DNA of 7,973 bases from Candidatus Kuenenbacteria bacterium CG_4_8_14_3_um_filter_39_15 (GCA_002782365.1 PFHP01000056.1:887-8859), one strand, 5' to 3'. Positions 1 to 5,841 are shown, counted from the stretch's first letter. Made by a program: numbers and translations. Notes: generated by a model not told the origin, from the sequence alone.

Positions 1-745
1 ATTTCAAAGTCTTTTCAACGCCAGTGCCGGCGCTACCATAGTAAACTTTAATCGGTAAATAACCGGTATATTTTTTAGTTTGGTTACTCTCGGAGTTTAG
101 ATATTGATCCTTTAAAACAGCCTTAAAACTCACATCACCGGAAGCTCCGCCACTAGAGGGAGTAGTAATAATTCCATAAGTTGGGAATCCTTCTCCATAC
201 CCATATACCCCAAAACCATAGCTTCTAGTTTCACTGATTTGGTCTATTTTGAAAGAAAACTCTTTATCGCCGGCGCCATCAACCATGCTGGTTTTGATTT
301 CACATGGCGATAACTTATATACTGTATTGTCCAGTGTAATCTGACAATTGGTATCGGTGGATGTCTTTTTTGGCAACACATCCAATTCAATCATCAGCTT
401 TAAAGTTTTTTCAACACCCGTGCCTGAACTACCATGATAAATTTTGATTGGCAAATAACCAGTATATTTTTTAGTTTGATCACCATTTGCATCCAAAACA
501 TCATCTTTAAAGGTAGCCGCAAAATCCATATCACCGGTAGCACCGCCGCTGAATGGAGTGGTCATAATCCCATAAGTGGGAAATCCTACACCGTACCCAT
601 TCACTTCAAAACTGTAGTTTCTCGCCGCGCTTACCTGGTCAATTTTGAAAGTAACAGTTTTACCACCATCACCATCAATCATACTGGTTTTGATTTCACA
701 TGGCGATAATTTGTATATCAGGCCGTCCAAAGTTACCTGGCAGTT
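1..745 (-). repeat. Tandem 132-residue (396-bp) protein repeat, second copy cut by window edge
   Basis: Copy 1 runs from 745 down to 350 and copy 2 from 349 to the edge. Both begin with NCQ(V/I)TLD, share LSPCEIKTSM, FKIDQ, GFPTYGI, the glycine-rich SGGA(T/S)GD, and QTKKYTGYLPIK, and end near GTGVEKTLK. Two cysteines per unit (NCQ and SPCE), about 15 residues apart, are conserved and could form a disulfide in an exported protein. DNA similarity is obvious by eye, for example around 455-480 versus 60-85, so the duplication is fairly recent or is kept similar. Confidence 0.85.
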
Positions 746-1229
746 GCTATCATCATTTACAATTTGGTAAGTAACAAAAATAACATCTGGAATAATAACA
801 AAATCATCCCAGCCATATGGATGATTAACCGTACTGTCTATCTGTTTTAAAACATTATTATACTCCACATTATAAATTTCAACGCCTGTTTCTATTTTAA
901 GATGATAGGTATTTGCTTTTATAAACACATTCTCACTCAAAGGATAACTTTCCAATTCTGACTGTGAAACTGTTATAATATTGCTATCTGCCCAGCCCCA
1001 ACTGCCCATTACGGCATTCCTGTATGCCTCGTATCCGGAAATATTGGGTATCCAATGTCTTTTATAATCATCACCCAAATAATAGACATTGTTATCTGAT
1101 GGAAGCTTAATCAAATTACCAACTCCGGCAGCCAAGGTATTTTGTGTACAAAACAACTGACCGGCAATACCTAAAAATATGCCCAAACAAATAATAATAA
1201 AAATATTATTGTATTTTTTGCTGTTCATA
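1..1229 (-). CDS. Secreted repeat-containing surface protein, 3' end outside window, frameshifted at signal peptide
   Basis: An open minus-strand frame runs from the window edge to about 1204, but no ATG lies in it. The ATG at 1229 begins MNSKKYNNIF and leaves this frame at the A6 run (T6 in coding sense) at 1199-1204. With one T fewer it reads straight into a hydrophobic stretch ending LAAG, a convincing signal peptide of about 34 residues. Corrected residues 38-72 contain VYYLGDDYKRHWIPN, and residues 85-130 (ITVSQSELESYPL, then VYNVE/VLKQI-like text) complete a domain pair I know from Patescibacteria surface proteins. From residue 162 come two tandem units of 132 residues, each starting NCQ and carrying LSPCEIKTSM, GFPTYGI and KKYTGYLPIK. 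A strong promoter lies upstream; no Shine-Dalgarno is visible. Function unknown: probably secreted or cell-wall exposed. The frameshift may be sequencing error, decay or slippage. Confidence 0.75.
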
Positions 1230-1289
1230 ATAATTATGTTAGTTTTTAATAAAAAAACAATAAATATAAATTAGCGTATTTATAATATC

Positions 1290-1318
1290 ATTATAGCAAA
1301 ATATAATTATTTTGTCAA
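1290..1318 (-). promoter_or_regulatory. Sigma70-type promoter of the surface-protein gene
   Basis: Read on the minus strand, TTGACA (1318-1313) and TATAAT (1295-1290) are both perfect consensus, separated by 17 bp. TGC before the -10 adds an extended -10 element. Transcription would start near 1283, leaving a leader of about 54 nt before the ATG at 1229. Confidence 0.8.
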
Positions 1319-1329
1319 ATTCAAAAAAA

Positions 1330-1358
1330 TTGACGCCATGGATAAGTTTTGCTATAAT
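1330..1358 (+). promoter_or_regulatory. Sigma70-type promoter facing the hairpin at 1371-1406
   Basis: TTGACG (1330-1335) and TATAAT (1353-1358) are spaced by 17 bp, with an extended -10 TGC. The predicted start is near 1365. No plus-strand gene follows; only a hairpin and a T run do. It lies back to back with the minus-strand promoter at 1290-1318, and the two share the same TTTTGCTATAAT block. Confidence 0.7.
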
Positions 1359-1364
1359 TAAATT

Positions 1365-1416
1365 AATCACGCCCGGTATGATTTCTGCAAAGAAATTGTG
1401 CCGGGTAGATTTTTTT
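1365..1416 (+). ncRNA. Candidate tiny hairpin RNA, or bare terminator, with its own promoter
   Basis: The left arm at 1372-1386 pairs with the right arm at 1391-1405 over 15 positions without a mismatch, using three G-U pairs, around a GCAA tetraloop. A run of seven T (1410-1416) follows. The three wobble pairs become C-A mismatches if the minus strand is transcribed, so the structure fits a plus-strand RNA best. The predicted transcript would be about 50 nt, essentially only the hairpin. Its T run overlaps the stop codon of the converging NYN gene. The simpler alternative is a terminator of the minus-strand operon that also works in reverse, but the minus-strand side lacks a good T run. Confidence 0.4.
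1371..1416 (+). terminator. Rho-independent terminator-like hairpin plus T7
   Basis: A GC-rich base (CCCGG/CCGGG), a long stem, the GCAA loop and a T run 4 nt beyond the stem form a textbook intrinsic terminator in the plus direction. It lies between the convergent minus-strand NYN gene and the plus-strand promoter at 1330-1358. Confidence 0.65.
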
Positions 1417-1855
1417 ATAACTTTATAAACTGGGTCAGCTTCTCAACAGCGCAAAGATAAGGTCTATTTTCATTTCTGGCCAGTAATTCATTATATTCCC
1501 GACCCCTAACGCCAAATGGGTGCATAACTATGACCTGTTTTTTGTTGTCTAAAAGATATTCAACAATAGACTTATAGTCTCCATCTCCGCTAAATAAAAT
1601 CAAACAGTCAAAATTATCCTTTTCGGCTATAATATCCATTACCAGTTCGCAATCAAAATCACACTTACGGCGCTTTACTGGTTCTTTTAAATGTATTTGC
1701 AAATCGCCAATTTCTATGTTTAACTGCTTTAATTCAGTGTCTAAATCAGATATTAAATCAAAAACTTCTTTTAATTGCTGCTCTTTGAAAAACATATAGC
1801 TCATTTCTCCATTAGCGGTTTGGCCGTAACCACTATTGGCCATTTTTTCAATTCT
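1415..1855 (-). CDS. NYN (PIN-like) ribonuclease, C-terminal half after an in-frame stop
   Basis: This is the second half of a NYN/LabA-like (DUF88 type) nuclease. The frame is the same as the upstream half, separated by a single TAA at 1858-1856. If started anew, the first ATG is at 1843, giving 142 residues. It carries a helical linker and then the acidic core KCDFDCELVMDII followed by LILFSGDGDYKSI, with the family's typical aspartates and SGDxD signature, and ends with IVMHPFGVRG and a C-terminal FIKL. NYN proteins are metal-dependent RNases; the active site needs the aspartate of the other half (IDWAN). A weak A-rich stretch, but no clear Shine-Dalgarno, precedes the ATG. Either the halves reassemble, the stop is read through, or the gene is dead. 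Confidence 0.7.
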   Translation of the reverse strand, partial: RIEKMANSGYGQTANGEMSYMFFKEQQLKEVFDLISDLDTELKQLNIEIGDLQIHLKEPVKRRKCDFDCELVMDIIAEKDNFDCLILFSGDGDYKSIVEYLLDNKKQVIVMHPFGVRGREYNELLARNENRPYLCAVEKLTQFIKL

Positions 1856-2230
1856 TTAAATCAAATCATAAAGTTTAGCGGATAATTCTGAATTGCTATT
1901 TTTTATCTTGTCCAAAACATCAAATAAATCTTTGATTAATTTTTTAAAATACGATTTTTCCAAAGATACTGGCACCCATTTAACTTCTTTTGTCCTCATA
2001 ATAAAACCAATATTTTCAATTGTTTTTTGAAATTCTTCCGATTTTATATTGCCAACTTCCTTGCCATAATAAAAGTTTTGCTTATAAATTTCAGGATATC
2101 TTTTTAGATAATCAAATAATTTTTGCGGATCAATTTTCCATTTAAGACCATTAAACCAGCCATAAACATTGGCCCAATCAATACAGACAAATGTCTTGCC
2201 TTTTAATTTTAGTAATTTTTCTTCATTCAT
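1856..2230 (-). CDS. NYN (PIN-like) ribonuclease, N-terminal half ending at an in-frame TAA
   Basis: The ATG at 2230 is preferred because it overlaps the stop of the upstream WYL gene as ATGA, a translational-coupling arrangement. A TTG at 2236 is two codons earlier. Residues 13-25 (TFVCIDWANVYGW) are the first strand of the NYN fold, with the catalytic aspartate D18 and N21. About 100 residues follow with a predicted helical end (FKKLIKDLFDVLDKI). It stops after 124 residues at TAA (1858-1856). Translation of the same frame continues for 146 more residues holding the remaining acidic motifs, so the full protein would be about 271 residues. The missing half means this piece alone should not be a competent nuclease. 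Confidence 0.7.
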   Translation of the reverse strand: MNEEKLLKLKGKTFVCIDWANVYGWFNGLKWKIDPQKLFDYLKRYPEIYKQNFYYGKEVGNIKSEEFQKTIENIGFIMRTKEVKWVPVSLEKSYFKKLIKDLFDVLDKIKNSNSELSAKLYDLI

Positions 2231-2495
2231 ATCCAATTTATTTTAATTTCAAAGCGCGGTGTAAAATTTTCCTCTGTAATTTCTGCTTCTTGAATTTGTT
2301 CTAAAATAAATCTGCGGATACCGTTTTTATTTTTATCCCATGCATAAAGGCCATCAATTCGTCCGTCTTGACGGCTAAAACTGTATGGTTCAATAAAGCG
2401 CCAGCCTTCACTACTACCATCTTTTCAATATAGATAATTTTCAAAATTTTTCTTTCACGAGCTGCTTGTTTAATTGTTTCTAAAATATTTGACAT
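2227..2495 (-). pseudogene. Small WYL-domain protein, one-base frameshift
   Basis: From the ATG at 2495 the frame reads MSNILETIKQAARERKILKIIYIEK and then leaves the domain, ending as a 64-residue product at 2301. If one A is added to the A4 run (plus strand T4, 2422-2425), it continues as DGSSEGWRFIEPYSFSRQDG, then GRIDGLYAWDKNKNGIRRF and ILEQIQEAEI, ending at TGA (2229-2227) for 89 residues. This is a compact WYL domain: a ligand- or nucleic-acid-sensing SH3-like beta-barrel found in many transcription regulators of stress and phage-defence loci. No DNA-binding domain is attached. The TGA overlaps the ATG of the NYN gene, so the two form an operon. No convincing promoter lies just upstream, so it may be read from mreC. 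Confidence 0.7.
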
Positions 2496-2594
2496 AGTTT
2501 TTAAATTAAAAAATTTTGTTTAAAATTTTCTTCATGTTGTTTAAAAATGATTAAAATAATAATTAACAGCAGTAAGGGAATTTTAAGCATAGCC
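2496..2594. other. mreC-WYL intergenic spacer
   Basis: This AT-rich stretch of about 100 bp shows no clear promoter. An imperfect inverted repeat around 2576-2604 overlaps the mreC stop but lacks a good T run, so read-through from mreC into the WYL-NYN genes is plausible. Confidence 0.4.
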
Positions 2595-3407
2595 TTAATT
2601 TTCCTTAGGGATAATAATAGTCACCAAACGGATAGTTTGGTAGTCAACGGCCGGCTCAACTAAAGCCTCTTGCCAGTATTTTTCTGGAGTAGTCTCAATT
2701 TTACTAATTCGGCCGATAATCAGACCAGCTGGAATATTTTCCTCCAAGCCCGAAGTGACCACCAGATCATTTTCATTTATCTTAATATCTTTGGGCAACA
2801 GATCAATTGCTAAGTTAATATTGTGCAGACCTTGAGCAATACCCAGAGCGCTTTTATCGCCCATGACACTGACAGCAATTTTACTGGTGTTATCGTTTAA
2901 GAGTCTGACGTGGGAAATATTTTCTTCAACTGAACTGATTTTGCCAATGATAATTCCTTGATCGGTGGTAACAGCCAAACCTGGTTTCAACCCCTGCGAC
3001 AAACCTTGATTGATAATGATCTGGCTGGCAGCATAGTCTGGATTGCGGCCCAAGACACGAGCGAGCAAATAATTTTCTTTTTGCTCATCAAGAAATTTCA
3101 ATTCTTTTTTCAACCACTCATTTTCCTGGCGCAACGTCTCTAGCGCGACATTTTTTTTGACCAGCTCAATTATTTTTTGATTTAAGTCATCATTTTTTTT
3201 ACTTAAGTCAGCACGACCTAGATAAACAGCCAAAAAATCGCTCAACGCTGAAGCAGTATAGTTGGCAGTGGCGATCATAGGATTAGTCAAAATGGTAATG
3301 TATCTGGTCGTTAAATGACTAAAGCCTAAATAGTAAGATAGGATTATAATCAGACAAAAAATAAGGATAATCACTGTTATTTTGCGCTGGAATTTAAATT
3401 TCAACAT
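2595..3407 (-). CDS. mreC: Rod shape-determining protein MreC
   Basis: MreC is the membrane-anchored, periplasm-facing scaffold of the elongasome. It links cytoplasmic MreB to MreD, RodA and PBP2 during lateral wall growth. The 270-residue product has an N-terminal membrane anchor at about residues 11-27, a coiled coil at about 68-108 rich in K/E/L heptads, and the paired beta-domain from about 114 to the end. Family-typical blocks are ARVLGRNP and INQGLSQGLKPGLAV, and near the C terminus VVTSGLEENIPAGLIIG. The length is normal to slightly short for the family. The ATG at 3407 lies 26 nt downstream of the expected transcription start, with no Shine-Dalgarno. It would normally follow mreB directly; here 3.8 kb of defence genes separates them. 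No mreD is visible downstream, where a WYL-NYN pair sits instead. Confidence 0.95.
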   Translation of the reverse strand: MLKFKFQRKITVIILIFCLIIILSYYLGFSHLTTRYITILTNPMIATANYTASALSDFLAVYLGRADLSKKNDDLNQKIIELVKKNVALETLRQENEWLKKELKFLDEQKENYLLARVLGRNPDYAASQIIINQGLSQGLKPGLAVTTDQGIIIGKISSVEENISHVRLLNDNTSKIAVSVMGDKSALGIAQGLHNINLAIDLLPKDIKINENDLVVTSGLEENIPAGLIIGRISKIETTPEKYWQEALVEPAVDYQTIRLVTIIIPKEN

Positions 3408-3428
3408 AAATAGATTACTGTTAATTTC

Positions 3429-3473
3429 AATAGTAGCATTATTTTAACAGAAAAAACAGAAAAATACAAAAAT
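3429..3473. repeat. Direct repeat, mreC-proximal copy (island left boundary)
   Basis: These 45 bp match 7255-7300 with one substitution (C3437 versus G7263) and one extra A in the second copy's A run. The repeats lie in the same orientation and enclose the whole insertion between mreC and mreB. The sequence is the mreC promoter region. It may be a duplicated integration target or a leftover of homologous recombination in the old mreB-mreC spacer. Confidence 0.85.
3441..3469 (-). promoter_or_regulatory. Probable mreC promoter inside the direct repeat
   Basis: On the minus strand a -35-like TTGTAT (3469-3464) and TAAAAT (3446-3441) are spaced 17 bp, with TGT before the -10 giving an extended element. 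The expected start is near 3434. The same element recurs at 7267-7296 with an 18-bp spacer. Confidence 0.5.
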
Positions 3474-3520
3474 AGGTTGAATGATTTAGTGATATTTTAT
3501 GCTCTTGTGGATAAAATATA

Positions 3521-3549
3521 TTGTAAAAGGCAGGGTATCATATTATAAT
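3521..3549 (+). promoter_or_regulatory. Methyltransferase promoter giving a leaderless mRNA
   Basis: TTGTAA (3521-3526) and a perfect TATAAT (3544-3549) are spaced 17 bp. The start is expected near 3556, only a couple of bases before the ATG at 3558, so the message would be essentially leaderless. The -10 sits inside a perfect 12-bp palindrome, ATATTATAATAT (3540-3551), a possible site for autoregulation. Confidence 0.6.
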
Positions 3550-3557
3550 ATACATAT

Positions 3558-4646
3558 ATGGCAAGCAATCAAATTTTTAAAGCAATCTATTTCTCTGATT
3601 ACAAAGAAGCAAATCCAAGGGCAAAAGGTTTTATTTTAGCTTTTGGCGAAAGAAATAAAGATTTGTATAAAAATATTGCCGAGCTTGGGAGCAATGAATT
3701 ACGCAACTTATTAGGAACAAGCTCTTATCTTGAGTTAGAACAACGCGCACAACAGGAGGGATTACCTGTAAGCACCTACTGTCTTTGGTATCTGCGCAAA
3801 AATTTTGGCGTAGAGAAACCAGAAGTTAAAGCAATTAAAAAAATAAAGGCGATCACTTATTTTGAAAATCAGATTATTAAAGGAGATTGTCTAAAAGTAA
3901 TGAACGATATTCCTTCAAAATCAATTGACATGATTTTATGTGATTTACCATATGGTACAACACAGAACCACTGGGACAGTGTTATTCCTCTTGATCAATT
4001 GTGGACACATTATGAACGGATTATTAAAGACGATGGCGTTATTGCTCTTACTGGGCAAGGTCTTTTTACAGCAAACTTAATGTTGTCTAATACAAGATTA
4101 TTTAAATATAAAATAACTTGGGTTAAATCAAAACCGACAAATTTTTTGAACGCAAAAAAACAGCCACTTCGCAAACATGAAGATGTCTGTATTTTCTATA
4201 AAAAACAACCTGTATATAATCCGCAAATGGCTTATGGGGAGCCATACAATAAAGGCTTTAGAAAAGATCAACTTACTGGAAGTTACGGCGATTTCAAAAC
4301 TGTTGAAGTGAAAAGTAATGGCGAAAGATATCCAACTGATGTTGTTTATTTCAAAACAGCCGAGAGCGAAGGAGAAGTTTATCACCCAACACAAAAGCCA
4401 GTTGAACTTGGCCGTTATCTAATTCGTACATTCACGAAAGAAAATGATGTTATATTAGACAATACCTGTGGAAGCGGGAGCTTCCTTGTCGCGGCGGTTT
4501 TGGAGGGAAGAAAATTTATTGGAATTGAAAAAAATCAAGAGGTTTATCTCTTCAAAAAGCATCGGGTTGACTACATTGAGATATGTAAAAAACGGATTAA
4601 GGAAGCAGAAGCTCAATATAAAATTATTAGTAGCAAACTGTTCTAG
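3558..4646 (+). CDS. Type II DNA methyltransferase, beta class (N6-adenine or N4-cytosine)
   Basis: This 362-residue enzyme would transfer a methyl group from S-adenosylmethionine to an exocyclic base amino group, protecting the host site from the neighbouring endonuclease. The catalytic motif IV is DLPYG (129-133) within CDLPYGTTQNHWD. HPTQKP (276-281) precedes motif I, DNTCGSG (301-307), followed by FIGIEKN. The order IV then I identifies the beta class. Residues 1 to about 93 are an extra N-terminal part; GTSSYLELEQRAQQEGLP followed by VSTYCLWYLRKNFG resembles a ribbon-helix-helix DNA-binding domain. The start is fixed by the leaderless promoter and the lack of another early ATG. It converges tail to tail with the endonuclease gene, overlapping 4 bp. 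The recognition sequence cannot be read from the protein. Confidence 0.92.
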   Translation: MASNQIFKAIYFSDYKEANPRAKGFILAFGERNKDLYKNIAELGSNELRNLLGTSSYLELEQRAQQEGLPVSTYCLWYLRKNFGVEKPEVKAIKKIKAITYFENQIIKGDCLKVMNDIPSKSIDMILCDLPYGTTQNHWDSVIPLDQLWTHYERIIKDDGVIALTGQGLFTANLMLSNTRLFKYKITWVKSKPTNFLNAKKQPLRKHEDVCIFYKKQPVYNPQMAYGEPYNKGFRKDQLTGSYGDFKTVEVKSNGERYPTDVVYFKTAESEGEVYHPTQKPVELGRYLIRTFTKENDVILDNTCGSGSFLVAAVLEGRKFIGIEKNQEVYLFKKHRVDYIEICKKRIKEAEAQYKIISSKLF

Positions 4647-5560
4647 ATTCCGCTATATGGCTCCTCTTGGAAAATTTTGCGTGCCTTTTCTACTTCACTA
4701 TCAGTCAACGCCCCTTTTCCTTTGAGCCAATTTAAAAGGTGAAAATACTGATTTGAGTGTAAAATCGGCTTCACAATTCTATTTAGGCCGATTTCTTTTT
4801 GAATAAAAGCAAGATGTTTTTCCGAAAGTACGCCGCGACCAATAGGGTCATAAGTAATTCTCACGGCATCAACCGAGGTGAGATTCAGATCGCCTTTATG
4901 CTTTTTATCTTTTTCTACATCCGTGGACTCGATACTCAATAGATCTTCAACCTCCCCCAATCCATTAAGGTTGCGATTGTAAAGTTCTATCTCCTGTCCA
5001 CGATAGGTAAACCAAGTTCTTCCTTGTTCAGTTAAAGAACCGCGTGGCAAATAAACACCCTCGTTAGATACTCGCTCTTTTGACACCCAACCACAAATAT
5101 AGAGTATCCACTTTCTCTGTCGTGTAGTACCGGGGAGTTCTCTATTACTGGGCGTTTCCAAGTGAGTCATCACATAAATATCAGTGTCTAAATTTTCATC
5201 GTTAATTTGACGCGCAAAAAAATTGTGTTTTGCTTCTCTTGCAATTCCATCGTTGCTCTCATACTCCTCTTTAAATGGGAGTGCACCGCCGCGACATTTC
5301 ACATCAACTTTAACACTAGAGGGAAGTAAAAGATCGTATCCGAGAGGATGATCTTCTGGGTTGATTTCTGGCATTCCTAACTTATTGCGTATAACCATTT
5401 CTGCAAGCGCGCCAAATCCCTGCTCCTCTGAACTTCCTCGTTCTGCACCAGTTCGGTTTTGATTAGCGGCAATATACTCAGCCGCTTTTTGTCTCAATCT
5501 AAAACCTAACTCATCGGTAAGTTTTACAACAATTGGCTTTGGATGATGATATTTGTACAT
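4643..5560 (-). CDS. Putative type II restriction endonuclease, PD-(D/E)xK fold
   Basis: I do not recognise the exact family. Two things support a restriction role. It is convergent with a methyltransferase and 2 bp after a controller-gene remnant. It also has a plausible nuclease core: E54 in GALAEMVIRNKLG, then GYDLLL with D76, then VKVDVKCRGG with D86-V-K88, the usual D...(D/E)xK spacing. The central part (IYVMTHLET, WILYICGWVSKE, then a basic/aromatic region) reads as the beta-rich remainder of the fold. Residues from about 215 contain ITYDPIGRGVLS and a C-terminal helical region. The 305-residue product appears complete, with ATG at 5560 directly after the Xre stop (TAA-TT-ATG). Expression probably relied on that Xre gene or its promoter, now truncated. 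It could also be a methyl-dependent or nicking enzyme. Confidence 0.7.
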   Translation of the reverse strand: MYKYHHPKPIVVKLTDELGFRLRQKAAEYIAANQNRTGAERGSSEEQGFGALAEMVIRNKLGMPEINPEDHPLGYDLLLPSSVKVDVKCRGGALPFKEEYESNDGIAREAKHNFFARQINDENLDTDIYVMTHLETPSNRELPGTTRQRKWILYICGWVSKERVSNEGVYLPRGSLTEQGRTWFTYRGQEIELYNRNLNGLGEVEDLLSIESTDVEKDKKHKGDLNLTSVDAVRITYDPIGRGVLSEKHLAFIQKEIGLNRIVKPILHSNQYFHLLNWLKGKGALTDSEVEKARKIFQEEPYSGI

Positions 5561-5562
5561 AA

Positions 5563-5700
5563 TTATTTCAAAAAATAATCAACTGGCTTTTTGTAAATTT
5601 CCGCGAATTTTTTCATTTCCGCGACATCGAGTCGTCTTTCGCCTGACTCTATTTTTGATAAATTACCCTGCGCCAAGAGTACAAGGAAAAGCAAATTTAT
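5563..5700 (-). pseudogene. Xre-family controller gene remnant, 5' end lost
   Basis: The frame ending at TAA (5565-5563) reads LAQGNLSKIESGERRLDV followed by AEMKKFAEIYKKPVDYFLK. This is the recognition helix and C-terminal half of a Cro/C1-type helix-turn-helix regulator of the kind found as controller (C) proteins ahead of restriction genes. About 30 N-terminal residues, including helix 2, are missing. Upstream the frame runs into the mreB remnant (antisense to no gene, wrong frame) and meets a stop near 5743 with no ATG. Only 2 bp separate it from the endonuclease start, so the two were an operon. The loss of its front end coincides with the island's internal junction at about 5675-5696. 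Confidence 0.7.
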
Positions 5701-5789
5701 CTGGCCGAGGGGATTAAAATATCCTGCAGGCCTTTGAGGTCTTCAAGAATCAGGCCGGTGCCGCGAACCACGGTGGTCAAAGGGTCGTC
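5696..5789 (-). pseudogene. Displaced 3' end of mreB (30 codons plus stop)
   Basis: Minus-strand translation gives DDPLTTVVRGTGLILEDLK then GLQDILIPSAR and TAA, the MreB C terminus. It aligns without gaps to 7304-7397 over 94 bp with about nine differences, nearly all synonymous; the one residue change is E to K. A 35-bp block (5737-5771 and 7345-7379) is identical. The pattern shows the copy diverged while still under protein-level selection. It therefore comes from a related but different mreB, or is the original host tail displaced by an incoming one. Upstream, at 5790 and beyond, the similarity to mreB ends abruptly. Confidence 0.9.
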
Positions 5790-5841
5790 GTATTCCTCCC
5801 CCTTGCCACGCTTTTACCAACAGCCGTTTTTATATAACTAA
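5790..5841. other. Junction segment with no recognisable gene
   Basis: About 50 bp separate the abiEii stop from the mreB remnant. They match neither mreB nor any element here. On the minus strand they contain a G-rich patch and A-rich tract but no convincing hairpin-plus-T terminator for the abiE operon. Confidence 0.4.

Noticed and set aside
434..709. Plus-strand open frame inside the surface-protein repeat
   Set aside because: It is antisense to a strongly supported minus-strand repeat protein, has no domain signature and no promoter.
1..745. CRISPR-like or DNA-level repeat array
   Set aside because: The repeat is a long protein-coding tandem unit of 396 bp kept in frame, with no spacers.
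1856..1858. Recoded stop codon, as in CPR groups with an altered genetic code
   Set aside because: The known CPR recoding is UGA to glycine. This stop is TAA, and TGA or TAA end other genes here normally, so a code change is not supported.
2576..2604. Terminator after mreC
   Set aside because: The inverted repeat is AT-rich and imperfect, overlaps the stop codon and has no T run on the transcribed side.
5742..5820. A fusion ORF linking the mreB tail and the Xre remnant
   Set aside because: The mreB tail stop is in a different frame from the Xre remnant, and the Xre frame meets a stop near 5743 without a start codon, so no fusion protein is supported.
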